A program made the position numbers and the translations under genes. Positions 47,801 to 58,800 of a stretch of 64,000 bases of DNA are shown here, in pieces (position 1 is the stretch's first letter; every line of letters starts with the position of its first letter). The DNA is taken from NCBI GenBank assembly GCA_051294375.1, contig CM119271.1:15444770-15508769 (forward strand). The letters run 5' to 3'. Source of the stretch: Paraspadella gotoi. Its lineage: Eukaryota > Chaetognatha. Under the pieces are notes generated by a model. That model saw only the letters and a program-made list of their open reading frames with translations, was not told where the DNA came from and did not search any database.

Positions 47801-50142
47801 TTATTAACTGATGAAAGTAACCGTCCTCCAACAATTAACGCTCACACACCTGTTACGTAATACAAATTTACCTCGTCGGAATCGGCCTTCTTATCATCCT
47901 TAGCCGGATTTGTCGCTCCGGGGCCGAGTACATCCATGACGCTTCCGATTTTAAAGGTTTTGGCGACGAAAGTGTTGGTCGTCGTCGTCGACGACGTCGT
48001 CGTCGGCGCAGGTTTGGATCTTGTCTTCAATCCTGACGTAGATCCCGAAGAGAAGTTGACGGCGGGCGCGCAGGAAATTCCGGCAGACGCAGAAGAGAGC
48101 GATGTTTTAAAAACTTGTGATCGTCGTTCGTCGCCGTCTTCGCCTTTAGCGTCCGCGGGCGGACTGAAGGAAAAGGCTTCCGGCGTCGTGGGCAGAGAAA
48201 CGGGATCGTGTCCGAGCGGCGAGGGCGGCTTCGGCGCCGCGAAATCGAAACTTATTTCCGGCGAGACGCTGCGGGCGCTGACGGACGTCAGGTCGATTTT
48301 GGGCAGCGACGCCGGATTGAGGCCGATGCGGTCGTGGAGAGGTGGGGCTGGCGCCAAATCCTCTTCCTGATCCTCGTCGTCGTCGAGTCTTCTCTTCGAA
48401 CCGAACCCGCCTTTGAGGACACGCTTGGTTCTCATTTTCCCGCCGCCGCCGCCGCCGCTCGGGAGCGGCGTGGAGGTCAGATTTGCGCCGCCTGCGATGT
48501 CAAAGACTGGTTTGACTGACGGTGCGACGGCGGTTGGCGTCGAAGTAGCGTCGCGGGGCGCAGCCGACGCCGCCGGAACTTGGGCGGGAAGTTTGAGGAT
48601 GGAGGCGTCGGTGATGGGTGTGCAGAGGCGCTTGGTTGGCGGTGGCGTCGATTTGGCGCCGGCGAAAGTGGCGGCGCCCATTGGATTCTTGCCGGCGGCG
48701 AAAAGGCGAGCATCGAAGGCCGACGGAGAATAACTTTGCGACGCCGCGGTGACGTCGACTGCTCGAGCGGCGGCGCTTTCTCCCTTTCCGGCGCCATCGT
48801 CTTTAGAACCGGCAGAAGCAGCTCCGGCTCCGTACGGCACCGCGATCTTCTCCAGCGTCTCAAGGATTCGGATGGCGGTGGCGCTGGCAACGACGCCGTT
48901 CGAGGTAGAGGCGGCGCCTTTTGTCTCGACCGGCGTCAAAACGCGCCGAGCTACGGGCGAAGCCGTGGCCGGCGTCGCGGAGGCGTCGCGACGGATGATT
49001 TTACGAGTGGATCTGGCGAGGAATCGATTCATGTCAAATCACATTTAATTAAAATAGAAACAAACAATATTAATCCTCCTCTCACCTCGCTGCGCTTCCC
49101 CCGTATGTAGTCCTCCCCGGATAAAAGGAACTTCTCTTGTAACTCTCGTCGAGGATGGAAGGCGCTGAGAGGAGAGACGCGTTGAAGGAAGGAGGACGGG
49201 ACATGTTGACGTTGTGGAGGCGAGATCGATGAGTCGAGGACGAGTTCAGGCTCTGAGAGTGGAAACAATCACGTTTATAAGGAATTATGGAGTTAATAAA
49301 GTATATCTTGATGATTAATACTTTGAATTTTTTAAATTTGTAATCTTCAAATCTTTTTAAAAATTAATAATAGAAGATCAATAAATTAGGTTAAATCCAA
49401 ATGAATTTCCTAAATTTACTACAAATTTTAATTTTTTTAAAAGATAAAGTAATAATCTTTTAAATATTATAAATCCCCAAAATGTCCTTAATTTCTTCAG
49501 TACCCGATCGTTGAGCGCCGATCCCGAGGGAGAGGCGCCCGTAGAAGCTGAGAGCGGCGCCGCCATCGAGACTAGCGGACCTCCGGCCATTCCCGGCGCC
49601 GTCCCGCGGCCGTGATGAGCGTGGGGATGTCCCCCGACGCCGCTTTCGCTCCACAACGAACGACCCGGCGTTCCGGCGATGATGAGCGGCGCGCCGGCGG
49701 CGGGATTGAGCGACGCCGCCGTGGAGATGCCGAAGCCGTGAGCGTCGCCGGATCGGGGCTTGAACCCGTTGACGGAAACGTCGGCGTTGTTGTTGTTGTT
49801 GTTCCTCAACGAAGACTGGAGGCCACCGACGATCGGCGACGGGAGACCGTGGAGTCCCGGCGCCGAAGAGGACGATGACGCCGCCGACGCCGTGAAGGCC
49901 GAGGCGAAGGGCGCCGACGACGCCGGAGCGAGAGGAGGGTTCGAGACTGACGAGGAGGCGGCGCCGTCTCTGCGACCGCCGCCGACAGCGCCCCCGGCTG
50001 CGCTGCGATTCTTAAAGTAGTTGGGAGTCAAGTAGTTGATGAGGCTGTTCAGGGTGTTGGCGGCCGATTGGCGAAAGGTGGGCCCAACTCCCGGCCGGTC
50101 GTAAGGCTTTCGAGAAGAGCGTGACGGCTCCCGCCGCATCTT

Positions 50143-50178
<36 letters not shown>

Positions 50179-50196
50179 TGTGTCTTCGTCAGACAT
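44890..50196 (-). CDS. NUP153: nucleoporin NUP153
   Basis: A nuclear basket nucleoporin in mRNA export and import complex docking. The - strand reads from MSDEDTGGGG (start 50196; a run of GGC codons encodes glycines) through an N-terminal pore-targeting region with NTLNSLINYLTPNYF. A conserved segment follows (SFYPGRTTYGGSAAR, near 49110), then a long 47.87-49.02 kb exon with RILETLEKI. Four RanBP2-type zinc fingers come next (VECPTCMMRN, GSWSCGVCMLSN, KWTCDTCLVPN, KWTCDTCMVPN), then about 30 FG-type repeats (FKFG, FTFG, FNFG) and the C-terminus KAVRKIKRKT. Exon order and motifs match vertebrate NUP153. The zinc-finger exon changes frame by one base at three places (near 47545, 47270 and 47095), each in or next to a homopolymer. 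The last FG exon is open for over 440 codons. Confidence 0.92.
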
Positions 50197-50625
50197 TTTC
50201 AGAGACTATAATTCCGAGTTCGTTTGATCGACTATGAATTATTTTTCTATACTTTTTGGGTTGTTGGAACGATATTTTAAAAAAAATCTGGAACAAGAGA
50301 AAAAAATTCACATTTCGTCAACAACGATGAAGATGAGAAAAAAATCTGGGGAAATCTAGTTGGGGGAGAGAGGAGGAGAGAGAAACAGAGAGAGAGAAAG
50401 AGATAGAGAGAGAGAGAGCAGCTGGACGAAGATTTTATTGTACTAATGTTACTGTTTTTTTGTTGATTTTGTTGTCGTTTCGTTTTTATGTCACAAAAAA
50501 AAACGAGTAAATTTCGCGCTTGAATCGCGAAAAGATGGAATGAAGTCACGAGCGTCACATCGAACGTCACCGACGCCGTCGCTTAATAACGTCACGCGGG
50601 TGGAAAGATAACGTCACCGATGACT

Positions 50626-52015
50626 TCACTTTGGTCCGATCGGCGGCGGCGTCAACGCGGGCATCATTCCCGCCGGCCCCATCGCCATTCCGCCAGCGCC
50701 TGAGGAGAGAATTATTAATCAATAAGGCCAAATAATGTATTATTTCGCGTTTTAAATAATTAATCCAGTGAATATTGCGCCAATAAGAACCCGGCGAATA
50801 AAAAATAACAAAACGTGGTCGCGCGTAATCGTCGTCGTCATAATCGTCGTCGTCGTCTCCTACCGGGTCCCAGCAGCATCTGGCGGCGCTGCGCTTCCTG
50901 CTGCTCCTGCACCGAGGCCCTTTCGCTCTCGAAGATGACGGGCAGCAGCAGCACGACGGCGGAGGAGCAGAGAATCCAGACCTGACGCAGCGTGGAGGGA
51001 GAGAAAGAAAACAAAAGGCAATCGCGAGGGATGTGACGGAATTAAATTAAGTATATTAGAACGTACGTTAGACTAAATGATACAAAGCATGAACGTCAAA
51101 TACTCAATATATTATGGAAATTAGTTAGTAAAAATTAAATGGGTAAAATTATGCAAATATTTTCCTCACCAAATTTTTCCCTTTGGACCAGGCAGTGACT
51201 GAGGTTGAGAAGGAAAAGTCGAAACATTTTGAAGAGAGGTTGCGAACGCTCTCGGGGAACATCTCCGATAACGCCTTCAGGAGCAAAGAAGAGGGCGAAG
51301 GAAGAGGTTAAAAATTCAAAGGTCTACGATGTTGATAATAAGATGAATTAGTAAAAATAGTATTTATATACAAATATATAGTATTTGCCTCGTCTTTGCA
51401 TTATTTTACCCTTTTTCTTTTTCTTTCCTACTCTTCTCTATCCTTTCTCCTTACGATTTCTTATCATATCTTATCATTCCCATTTCTCCCCGATTTCTTC
51501 CTCATTCCTCCCTCTTTCCCTTTCCTTCCTCCCCGTTTTTTCCATTCCTCCTTTTTCCTCCCCATTCCTCCCTCTTTCCTTTCCCCATTCCTCCCTCTTT
51601 CCTTCCCCATTCTCCCCGCTTTCTTCCCCATTCTCCCTCTTTTCCTCCCCATTTCTCCCCGATTTCTTCCCCCATTCTCCCTCTTTCCCTTCCCATTCTC
51701 CCAGATTTCTTCCCCATTCTCCTCTTTCCCTTCCCATTTCCTCCCCGATTTTCTTCCCATTCATGCCTCTTTTCCCTTCCCCATTTCTCCCCGATTTCTT
51801 CCCATTCCTCCCTCTTTCCCCTTTCCCCATTCCTCCTCTTTCCCTTCCCATTCCTCCCCGATTTCTTTCCCATTCCTCCCTCTTCCCCATCCCTCACCTG
51901 AATTCTCTCCAAAATGGTTTCGTCTTTCGATGTCCGTCGTCGTCGTCGTCGTTAATATCGTCGATTTCTTCGTTGGGTTTAATCTCGCGAATTTTGGGCG
52001 TGTCCCCCGCGCCAT
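50626..52015 (-). CDS. TOMM22: mitochondrial import receptor subunit TOM22
   Basis: The central receptor of the outer-membrane TOM complex, tail-anchored with an acidic cytosolic domain. Exons on - are about 51900-52015 (acidic start, EEIDDINDDDDD, then DETILERI), 51180-51300 (ALSEMFPESVRNLSS), 50865-50985 (transmembrane WILCSSAVVLLLPVIFESE followed by EQQEAQRRQMLLGPG) and 50626-50700 (AGGMAMGPAGMMPALTPP). The order and the LTEMFPERVR-like and QRRQxLLGP motifs are diagnostic for TOM22, and the predicted length is close to the usual 140 aa. Exon 1 needs two one-base corrections in G and A runs (near 52006 and 51923). The first intron (51301-51899) is almost entirely a pyrimidine minisatellite. 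Confidence 0.88.
51410..51895. repeat. pyrimidine-rich minisatellite in a TOMM22 intron
   Basis: About 20 imperfect units of 20-27 bp built on TTCCCCATTCCTCCCTCTTT with alternating CCCGATTTCTT units. Long open frames on both strands here encode only low-complexity repeats. Confidence 0.92.
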
Positions 52016-52029
52016 AGTTACTTCAGTTA

Positions 52030-53840
52030 TAGTACAATAAAAAATACTAAATAACGAAAAACGAGATGAAACAAACTTAACAACGGATTTATAAGATTAA
52101 TAATAAGACTCCTATCATTTGGCAACGTGATTTATACAGTTTTATTTCCATAATATGATTCATATGGGTTGATTTTTCGAAAATGTTGTGGGTCTTTTTC
52201 GAGCGGAATATGAATCACATATCACAAAAGTTCACCCAATGAGGCAATGACCCCAGCATGACCATTGCAGTGGGGTCATTGATTAGATAGGGCAAGTTAC
52301 CCTGGTCGTTTATAATGTATTTTTAAATATTTTTACATTTAGCTGATAGGAAATGATGTCAATATGTTGATGTAACATTTCAAATCAATCGAACCCCAGA
52401 CGCGTTGAAAAATAAGTCTACAAAAAATGGGTCATTTCCTATGCCCAATTTTTCATCTAATCTGCGTTCGTTAAATTTTCTTTTTGGTTCCACTTAAATT
52501 TTTAGCTTTCGGCGAGTGACTTAATTGGGTATTTAAAAAAAATTGATTTCTTTGATATCTTTTGACCAAAAATGATAGAACGATGAGACTGGTTATCATA
52601 TTAAAGCCATAATTATGGGTCATCTTTTCCATATAATTTTTCTGCAAATATTTCAAAACGGATTTTTTTAAAATCTGGATCGGAATCTTAGTCACAGATA
52701 ACAACTTTTTGAAAATTATAATTAAACACACTTTAACACATTTTAAAAAAAATAATAAATAATAGATCCTGAAGAGAAACCTTGAATTTGTTTCCTGATT
52801 ATAAATACAAAATTTTCTTACTTCAAATTTTATATAATTACTAAGGATATGAAATTATGTTTTGTTGAAAACAAAAAAAAATTAAAAATTTCATGTAGGA
52901 ACCTTAAAAAACATATGATTAAATATGAAAATTTAGGACGTTTCAAACTTTGTTCCGGCTGATTTAAAAAACTACTGACATAGGCTAAAAGACTATATTA
53001 TGCAGATTTTTTTAAATTTTTGTCATCTTGCAGGTGCAAAATTAAAACCTTTGCATAATGGCCCTTAGCTATATTGATATAACAATTTTTTAATTAAAAA
53101 AGCACTACAATCTTTTAATAACAACGCTAATTGCCATTAGCTGTATGGTAAACTTGTTGTTTTTATTTTTTATATTATAATACAAGGCTTTTACAATAAA
53201 GGGTAAATTGCAAAGAAAATGAGTTATTTCAAGGCTCCATATTGATACTATGATATCAATGCAATTTTCCCTTTGTTCCGGCAACGAAATTGGTTACCTA
53301 AAGACATTGTAGTTTTCATTATGCGTAATCTTTTATTTTTATATTTAAGGGCATGTTTGGCAAAACAGTAAGAAAAAAATGACAAGCAAATTTTGTGAAA
53401 AAAAATGGATTAATTGCTATTATTTCTTACTATGACGTCATTGATTTTTTTCCGTTATGTGCTGAAAATAGCTAAACCCCAACAGAATCGGAAATCAGTG
53501 CATGACCGCTTGTATATTTATTTGACTTATACAGTAAAAATACCGCAAAATAAAAAAAATTAAAAGAATTCAGACTAAGCGCCGTGTTTATTTTCATAAT
53601 TTTAGTCAAGACCTTTATGATTTTCTTTGTTCCGGCGGGCGTTGGATAGCCCAAACACTGCAGTTTTCAGAAATCATCCATGGTTTTGTAATATTTACTG
53701 CGCTACTGGTGCAAAAATTGCTAGGAACCAAAACTTCAAGAAACCGCTTCGTTCCTTTCGGATTTTTTTTTAAGCGCGGAGCGCCATCTCTCCATTGATC
53801 CCTTGGTCGTCTCTCCCGCATTCGAATCGACGAATTCAAG
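52030..53840. other. intergenic AT-rich DNA
   Basis: No gene is supported. The word CTTTGTTCCGGC occurs three times (about 52950, 53273 and 53627), roughly 320-355 bases apart. Confidence 0.5.
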
Positions 53841-55212
53841 AATCTCTATTCCATTGCGAGGACAACCTCTTTGACGACACCAACGAAGGATCAGCGATGA
53901 ATTCTTTGGAAAAGGAAGCGATCGTCCTTTTTCGGTCGGGACATTGATGCTCGGGGGAATACCTGGAGAATGATAATTGGATATTGAGGGCGGAAGTGAA
54001 GGGGGATCGCGCGCTCTCTCTCTCTCTCTACCGCTAATTCCGTCTTTCCTCCTTTCCTTGACTTCAACGTCTAATGCGTCGTCCAGGTTGTTCCTTGACT
54101 TCCCGCTGACGCCTCATCGTTGATGTCGCCGAGAGATTGAGGGTTTCATGCCGACGAACGTGTTGGCAAAGGCGACGGGCCACCTCGCATGACTGAATAT
54201 CTCACAGGGAATTCCTTGTTAGATTTTATAACCCTCAACTTATTTAGCATAAGGTAACATCGAGATATTTCATAATTTTTTTTCGAAGAAGGCATTATGT
54301 CATGTTCCAATTAATTTAGATATCGTTTAGTTCTATTTATCAAGCTTTTGCTAGTTTAATAACCCCTGTAAAAAGGTTTCAATTTTAGTTAGGACAGTAT
54401 TTTTTCACAAGCAATAAATGTAAATTAGAGGGCATACCAATTAAATATAAAAAAAATGAAAAATTGTGATAATAATTTAGGATCTGTAATCTAAAGAAAA
54501 ATAACTTTAGTTAAATAAAAAAATTGTGATTAAGTATACCTATTATTATTTATATGAAATAAGACAAAAAAATTTCAAAACGAAAGTCAGTTATCAAAAA
54601 ATTACAAAAATACGGCAATATGCAAATAGATTTTCGGTGCAAATGATTATTTTTTAGAAAAAGAAAAAGTGTGGAGGTGGCTAACTTGATAAAGTCCCCA
54701 CTCCCCAGTCCTCGTCTTACTTGCCCGTCTCCGACACCGCCATCCCCGTCGGCCTTGTACCGTAGAACAGCGCCGAAGCGACCCATCCGCGCCGCCACGT
54801 TTTTGCCGACGGCGGCGTGGACGTAAGACGCAAGATGCTCGTCCTCGGCGGCGCGAAGGATGACCGAGCGGCGAAGAGTCATATTCTCGCCGAGATTCCC
54901 GACTCCTGCACGAGGGGATGGCGGAATATTAAAATTATATTAATCATATTTAATTTAACTAAAGAAACACAAACCGAGAGCGACGGCGTCCCGAATCGTC
55001 TTTCCGGCTTCGGCCGGCAAACTCGCGGTCTCATCGGCGTTAAGACGCAACGTCTCGCCACGTCCACATCCGGTTTCGGAGCGGGCGAGCACGCCGCTCG
55101 CGATTCCGTCCAACAGGTCGTGAAATTTCTCGTTGCGAGAAACGAAATCCGTTTCGCAGTTGAGTTCGATCATCGCGACGGCGGAAGGGGAATGGAGGAT
55201 GCCGATCAACCC
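53841..55212 (-). CDS. TSFM: mitochondrial elongation factor Ts (partial)
   Basis: The nucleotide exchange factor for mitochondrial EF-Tu. Well-formed exons 54975-55212 (GLIGILHS, AMIELNCETDFVSRNEKF) and 54721-54905 (ENMTLRRSVILRAAEDEHLA, YVHAAVGKN, GRFGAVLRY) join in phase and give the EF-Ts core. Further - strand pieces follow at 54060-54192 (ARRLCQH, VGMKPSIS, with two one-base shifts) and about 53860-53975 (FIADPSL). The N-terminal part (mitochondrial targeting sequence and UBA-like domain, LRKxTGxxxxxCKKAL) was not found above 55212; the next coding DNA there belongs to PRC1 on +. The missing exon may lie in a PRC1 intron or be lost from this assembly. Confidence 0.85.
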
Positions 55213-55814
55213 CTATGAAAAAGGGAGAGAAATATAAGATATGAGAAATGATTTAAACTGTTGAAATATGTAAATGAAAAAAAAGAGAGAGATTAACTCT
55301 TTTTAAAATTCCTTCATTAAGATGGGTCAAAAATTAAGAAAAAGCTATATTTTTAAGCTGGAAAATTAACTTTTATATATTAAATATAGGTTTTTGTAAA
55401 TTTTTTAACCCACTTAATGAAAGAATTTTTTTAAAATAATTTAGATTTTCTTTTATCACTTTTGACAGAGGAATTCAAAATCTGCAATCAAAAATTAAGA
55501 AAGCCTATTTGAAAATTTTTTCGATTTTTATAAGGATATCGTACTATATTAAAAAATATATGCCTACTGCGAAAATTAAAAAACAAAAATTTAATTTTTT
55601 TACAAAATTAATGTTACTGGATGGTAATGCTGTTTCATAATTGACTTTAGAATTTTCGTACATAATTTTCACTACGCTTACTACGTAGTCTTTTTAATTA
55701 ATATTTAATTAATGAAACAGCGAGGTAAAAAACTATATGAATTTAACAATGCTATGTTGAAAATTTTGTAGAATATAATGACTTAATTGGGGTCAAGAAA
55801 CCGGAATTCCTAAC

Positions 55815-58800
55815 TCTTTACTAATTCGCCCTCCATCCCCCAGCGCACGCTATCTCTTTGGCCTTATCCCCCAGCGACGCAGCGACTCTTCGCCGCCCTG
55901 GCGGGGAATTTCGGCTTCGACGAGAAATCACTGGCCAAAACGCGCGGCGACGATGGCCCAGCATTTGGCCGATTTCGTCTCGGAGATGGCCAAAGAGGAA
56001 GAGATCATGGGTCGCCAAGACCAAGAAGAACGTACAAGAGGTAATTTAATACGGAAATTAATTTAACTTAAATTACTGAAATCTAAAGTTTTCGATGAGG
56101 ATGAAGTCTTTGAACCAAAGGTTCGGGTTTCTTGCCCGGTGAATCGCCTAGCAGTTAAGAGGGACGGGCGCTTAAAACCCGCTGTAACACGGTGTTACAG
56201 GCCTGATCCGAAGCTGAGGGACTGCTTAGTAGAGTGGAGCACTCAAGAACAAAAAAATTAATTTGAATGATCGACAATGATATTTAGATGTGAGATAGTA
56301 TGATTAAACTAGTACATTAAAAATATTTTGTTCATATTATCTCGGGAACAGAATAGTAAAATATAATATATTTGTAGTAATATCCTTATAAAATAGTAAA
56401 TTTTTAAAAATAATTTTTATAAAAACTTTTAATAAAGATTCAGATTCTTCAAAAAAAGTTGAATCAAAAATATATAAAACATGTTATCAAAAATTCTGTC
56501 ATCTTCAATGTTTAAAATAAGAAAAAAGGTGAAAATTCATGGACTTTTTTATTCTCTGTAGTAGAAACTTATATATATGTTAAAAACGTTTAGTCATTTT
56601 GTTGTGATTCTAAAACAATTAAAATATCATATAACATATTTTATAAAGTTTCTTAGTTTTTTACAGCGAATCCAAATCATTTCTTAAAAAATAAAAAAAA
56701 AATTATTTTTAAAATTTGACGATTTTATAAGGGATATTTAACTACATAAATAATTGAATTTGCCTATACTGTTATGCTAAAAAAATTTTTAAAAGGATTT
56801 AAAATTCATTAATTTAAAATAATGTTCAATCCACTCAATCTTTTCATCACTCCACCCTACTGCTTAGTGCTTACATTGAACGAGTTCTGTCCACTAACTC
56901 ATAACAATTATTACTGTATCTTCACGGTAAACACTTTGTATTATTGCTATCAATTTGTTAATGATCTTACTGTAAATGAAACTTTATTCAAATTAATGTG
57001 AGGTCGTAGATAATCGATCCAATTTTTTTCGGTGTGTTGAAAATAAAAAAAATGAAGAAGGCAGTGGAGGACGACGATTACGCTCGGGCTTTAATATTCT
57101 TGGGTGAAGATGGTCATTAAGAGTCGCCAAGAATTTTATTAAAACACACTATGCAAATGAGATTAAGGGACACACATTTTAACCTGCTACAAGATTTAAA
57201 TATGTATTATGGTTAGTAAATTAGTATATTGGTATTTTTATATGATGGAGACGGAATCGTGACATATATTATACTTGCCGCTATTCCCAGTTTAAAAACC
57301 AAATCACGACGATGAGCTCCGAGCTTGGAATGACTCCTCGGATGGCCACCCGACGAAGCCTCAAGTCTTTCAACTCAAAAATCTCCTTCCCGTCGAAGTC
57401 AAGAGGCTAAAGGAGGAGGAAAGAATCGCAGGTTTTAACCATTTTTTATATAATTATTATAAATTCATTTATTCATATAAATTCAATTCATTCATTTTAG
57501 ATAGAGGCTTTTTTACCCACTCCAAATTCGGGCAACATAGCCTTATTTAATATTATTAATGACTGGATAATTTCTATATTTGGTTATACCGATTAATTGA
57601 TTTAATTCCTTTCTTTTCTTTTATATAAGGTTAGAAAGGCAATGGTCTTTACTCGGTCAAGAGTCTTCCCTTCTCCATCGCCTCGGTCTTCCTCCTCGAC
57701 GCGACGAAGACTCTCGACGAGTCGAGTTTAGTTCCGACGCCGAAGGAACTCGGAGATTGGAGGAGAGAGTTGGGGAGTTGAAAGAGCGGGTCGAGAAATA
57801 GAGAGGTGAGTCGAGTAATGGTCGAGTGGCGGGTCAATAGTCGAGTGGCCGGTCAATAGTCGAGTGGCGGGTCGGTAGTTTTGCGGCTATAGAAAGATAA
57901 ATCTTCACAATTTTCCCACCAATATTAACTTAAATGACAATTACCTTTTTCTGACAAAAGACTCGTTGAAACGTCACGCCGAAAAATCTTGGGATATTCT
58001 GGCGGAGGTGGGCTTCCCTTCCCGGCGCCTTTCCCGCCAAAACTTCCTGACGAGGAGTCGGCCCCGCCGATGAAAACTTGGCTTTGCTGCTCAACGAAGA
58101 CAAAAAGGCCGTGAGTCTGGCCGATGAAGTTTTAGAACAAACTTGAACGCTACATCGATCGTGAGTAGATCCGACGAGCCTTTGCCTTTGCCTTTGCCTT
58201 TGCCATATTTTTTAAAGAACGCCTAATTTATATTTTAATTTCGGAATTAAATTTTGTTATTTAAAAATTAAATTTAAGATTGAGAATTAGGTAAGCATTG
58301 TGGTTAAAAATTAGGTTACTGATTCACTGATTATGGTTTGGGAATTGGGTTATGGTTAGTAATAAATTGAGGTTAAAATCCTTAAAAATTTAGTTTTTAG
58401 ATAAGGAACGGAAAATCTGGTAATTTTTGAAAAGAGATCCCGATTCTTTGATCGTCAGTTATCATCACTCATTCTGACATTTCTCTTTCCCCTCACCGTC
58501 AGACCTGGAATCCGTCCGTCATGCGCGGCGTAAGCACGATATCCAGACTCGATCGACGCCTGCAAGATTTGTGGCGCGCTGGGTCGAGACGAGGAAGAGT
58601 TGACGACCTTTTTGACTGAAACCGCGGATGCAGGGACGCCGTCATCTTTAACTATAGGAATCAGGTTTTACTATTTACATATAATAATGATATCGTTAGT
58701 GTTAAATAATTTTTTAATTTCATATCATAAGGTGGAGAATCTGGAGAAGAGCGACTCGCGAATCTTGATCGTTTCACGGTTCCAAAATTCGCGACGACAT

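Noticed and set aside
18940-50196. An operon of same-strand genes
   Set aside because: Most gaps between genes are 350-900 bp and no spliced-leader acceptor pattern was evident; only the PIGG-CLP1 pair is close enough to consider.
51385-52040. 210-214-codon open frames rich in Phe/Pro/Ser on + and Gly/Glu/Arg on -
   Set aside because: Pure translations of the pyrimidine minisatellite in a TOMM22 intron.
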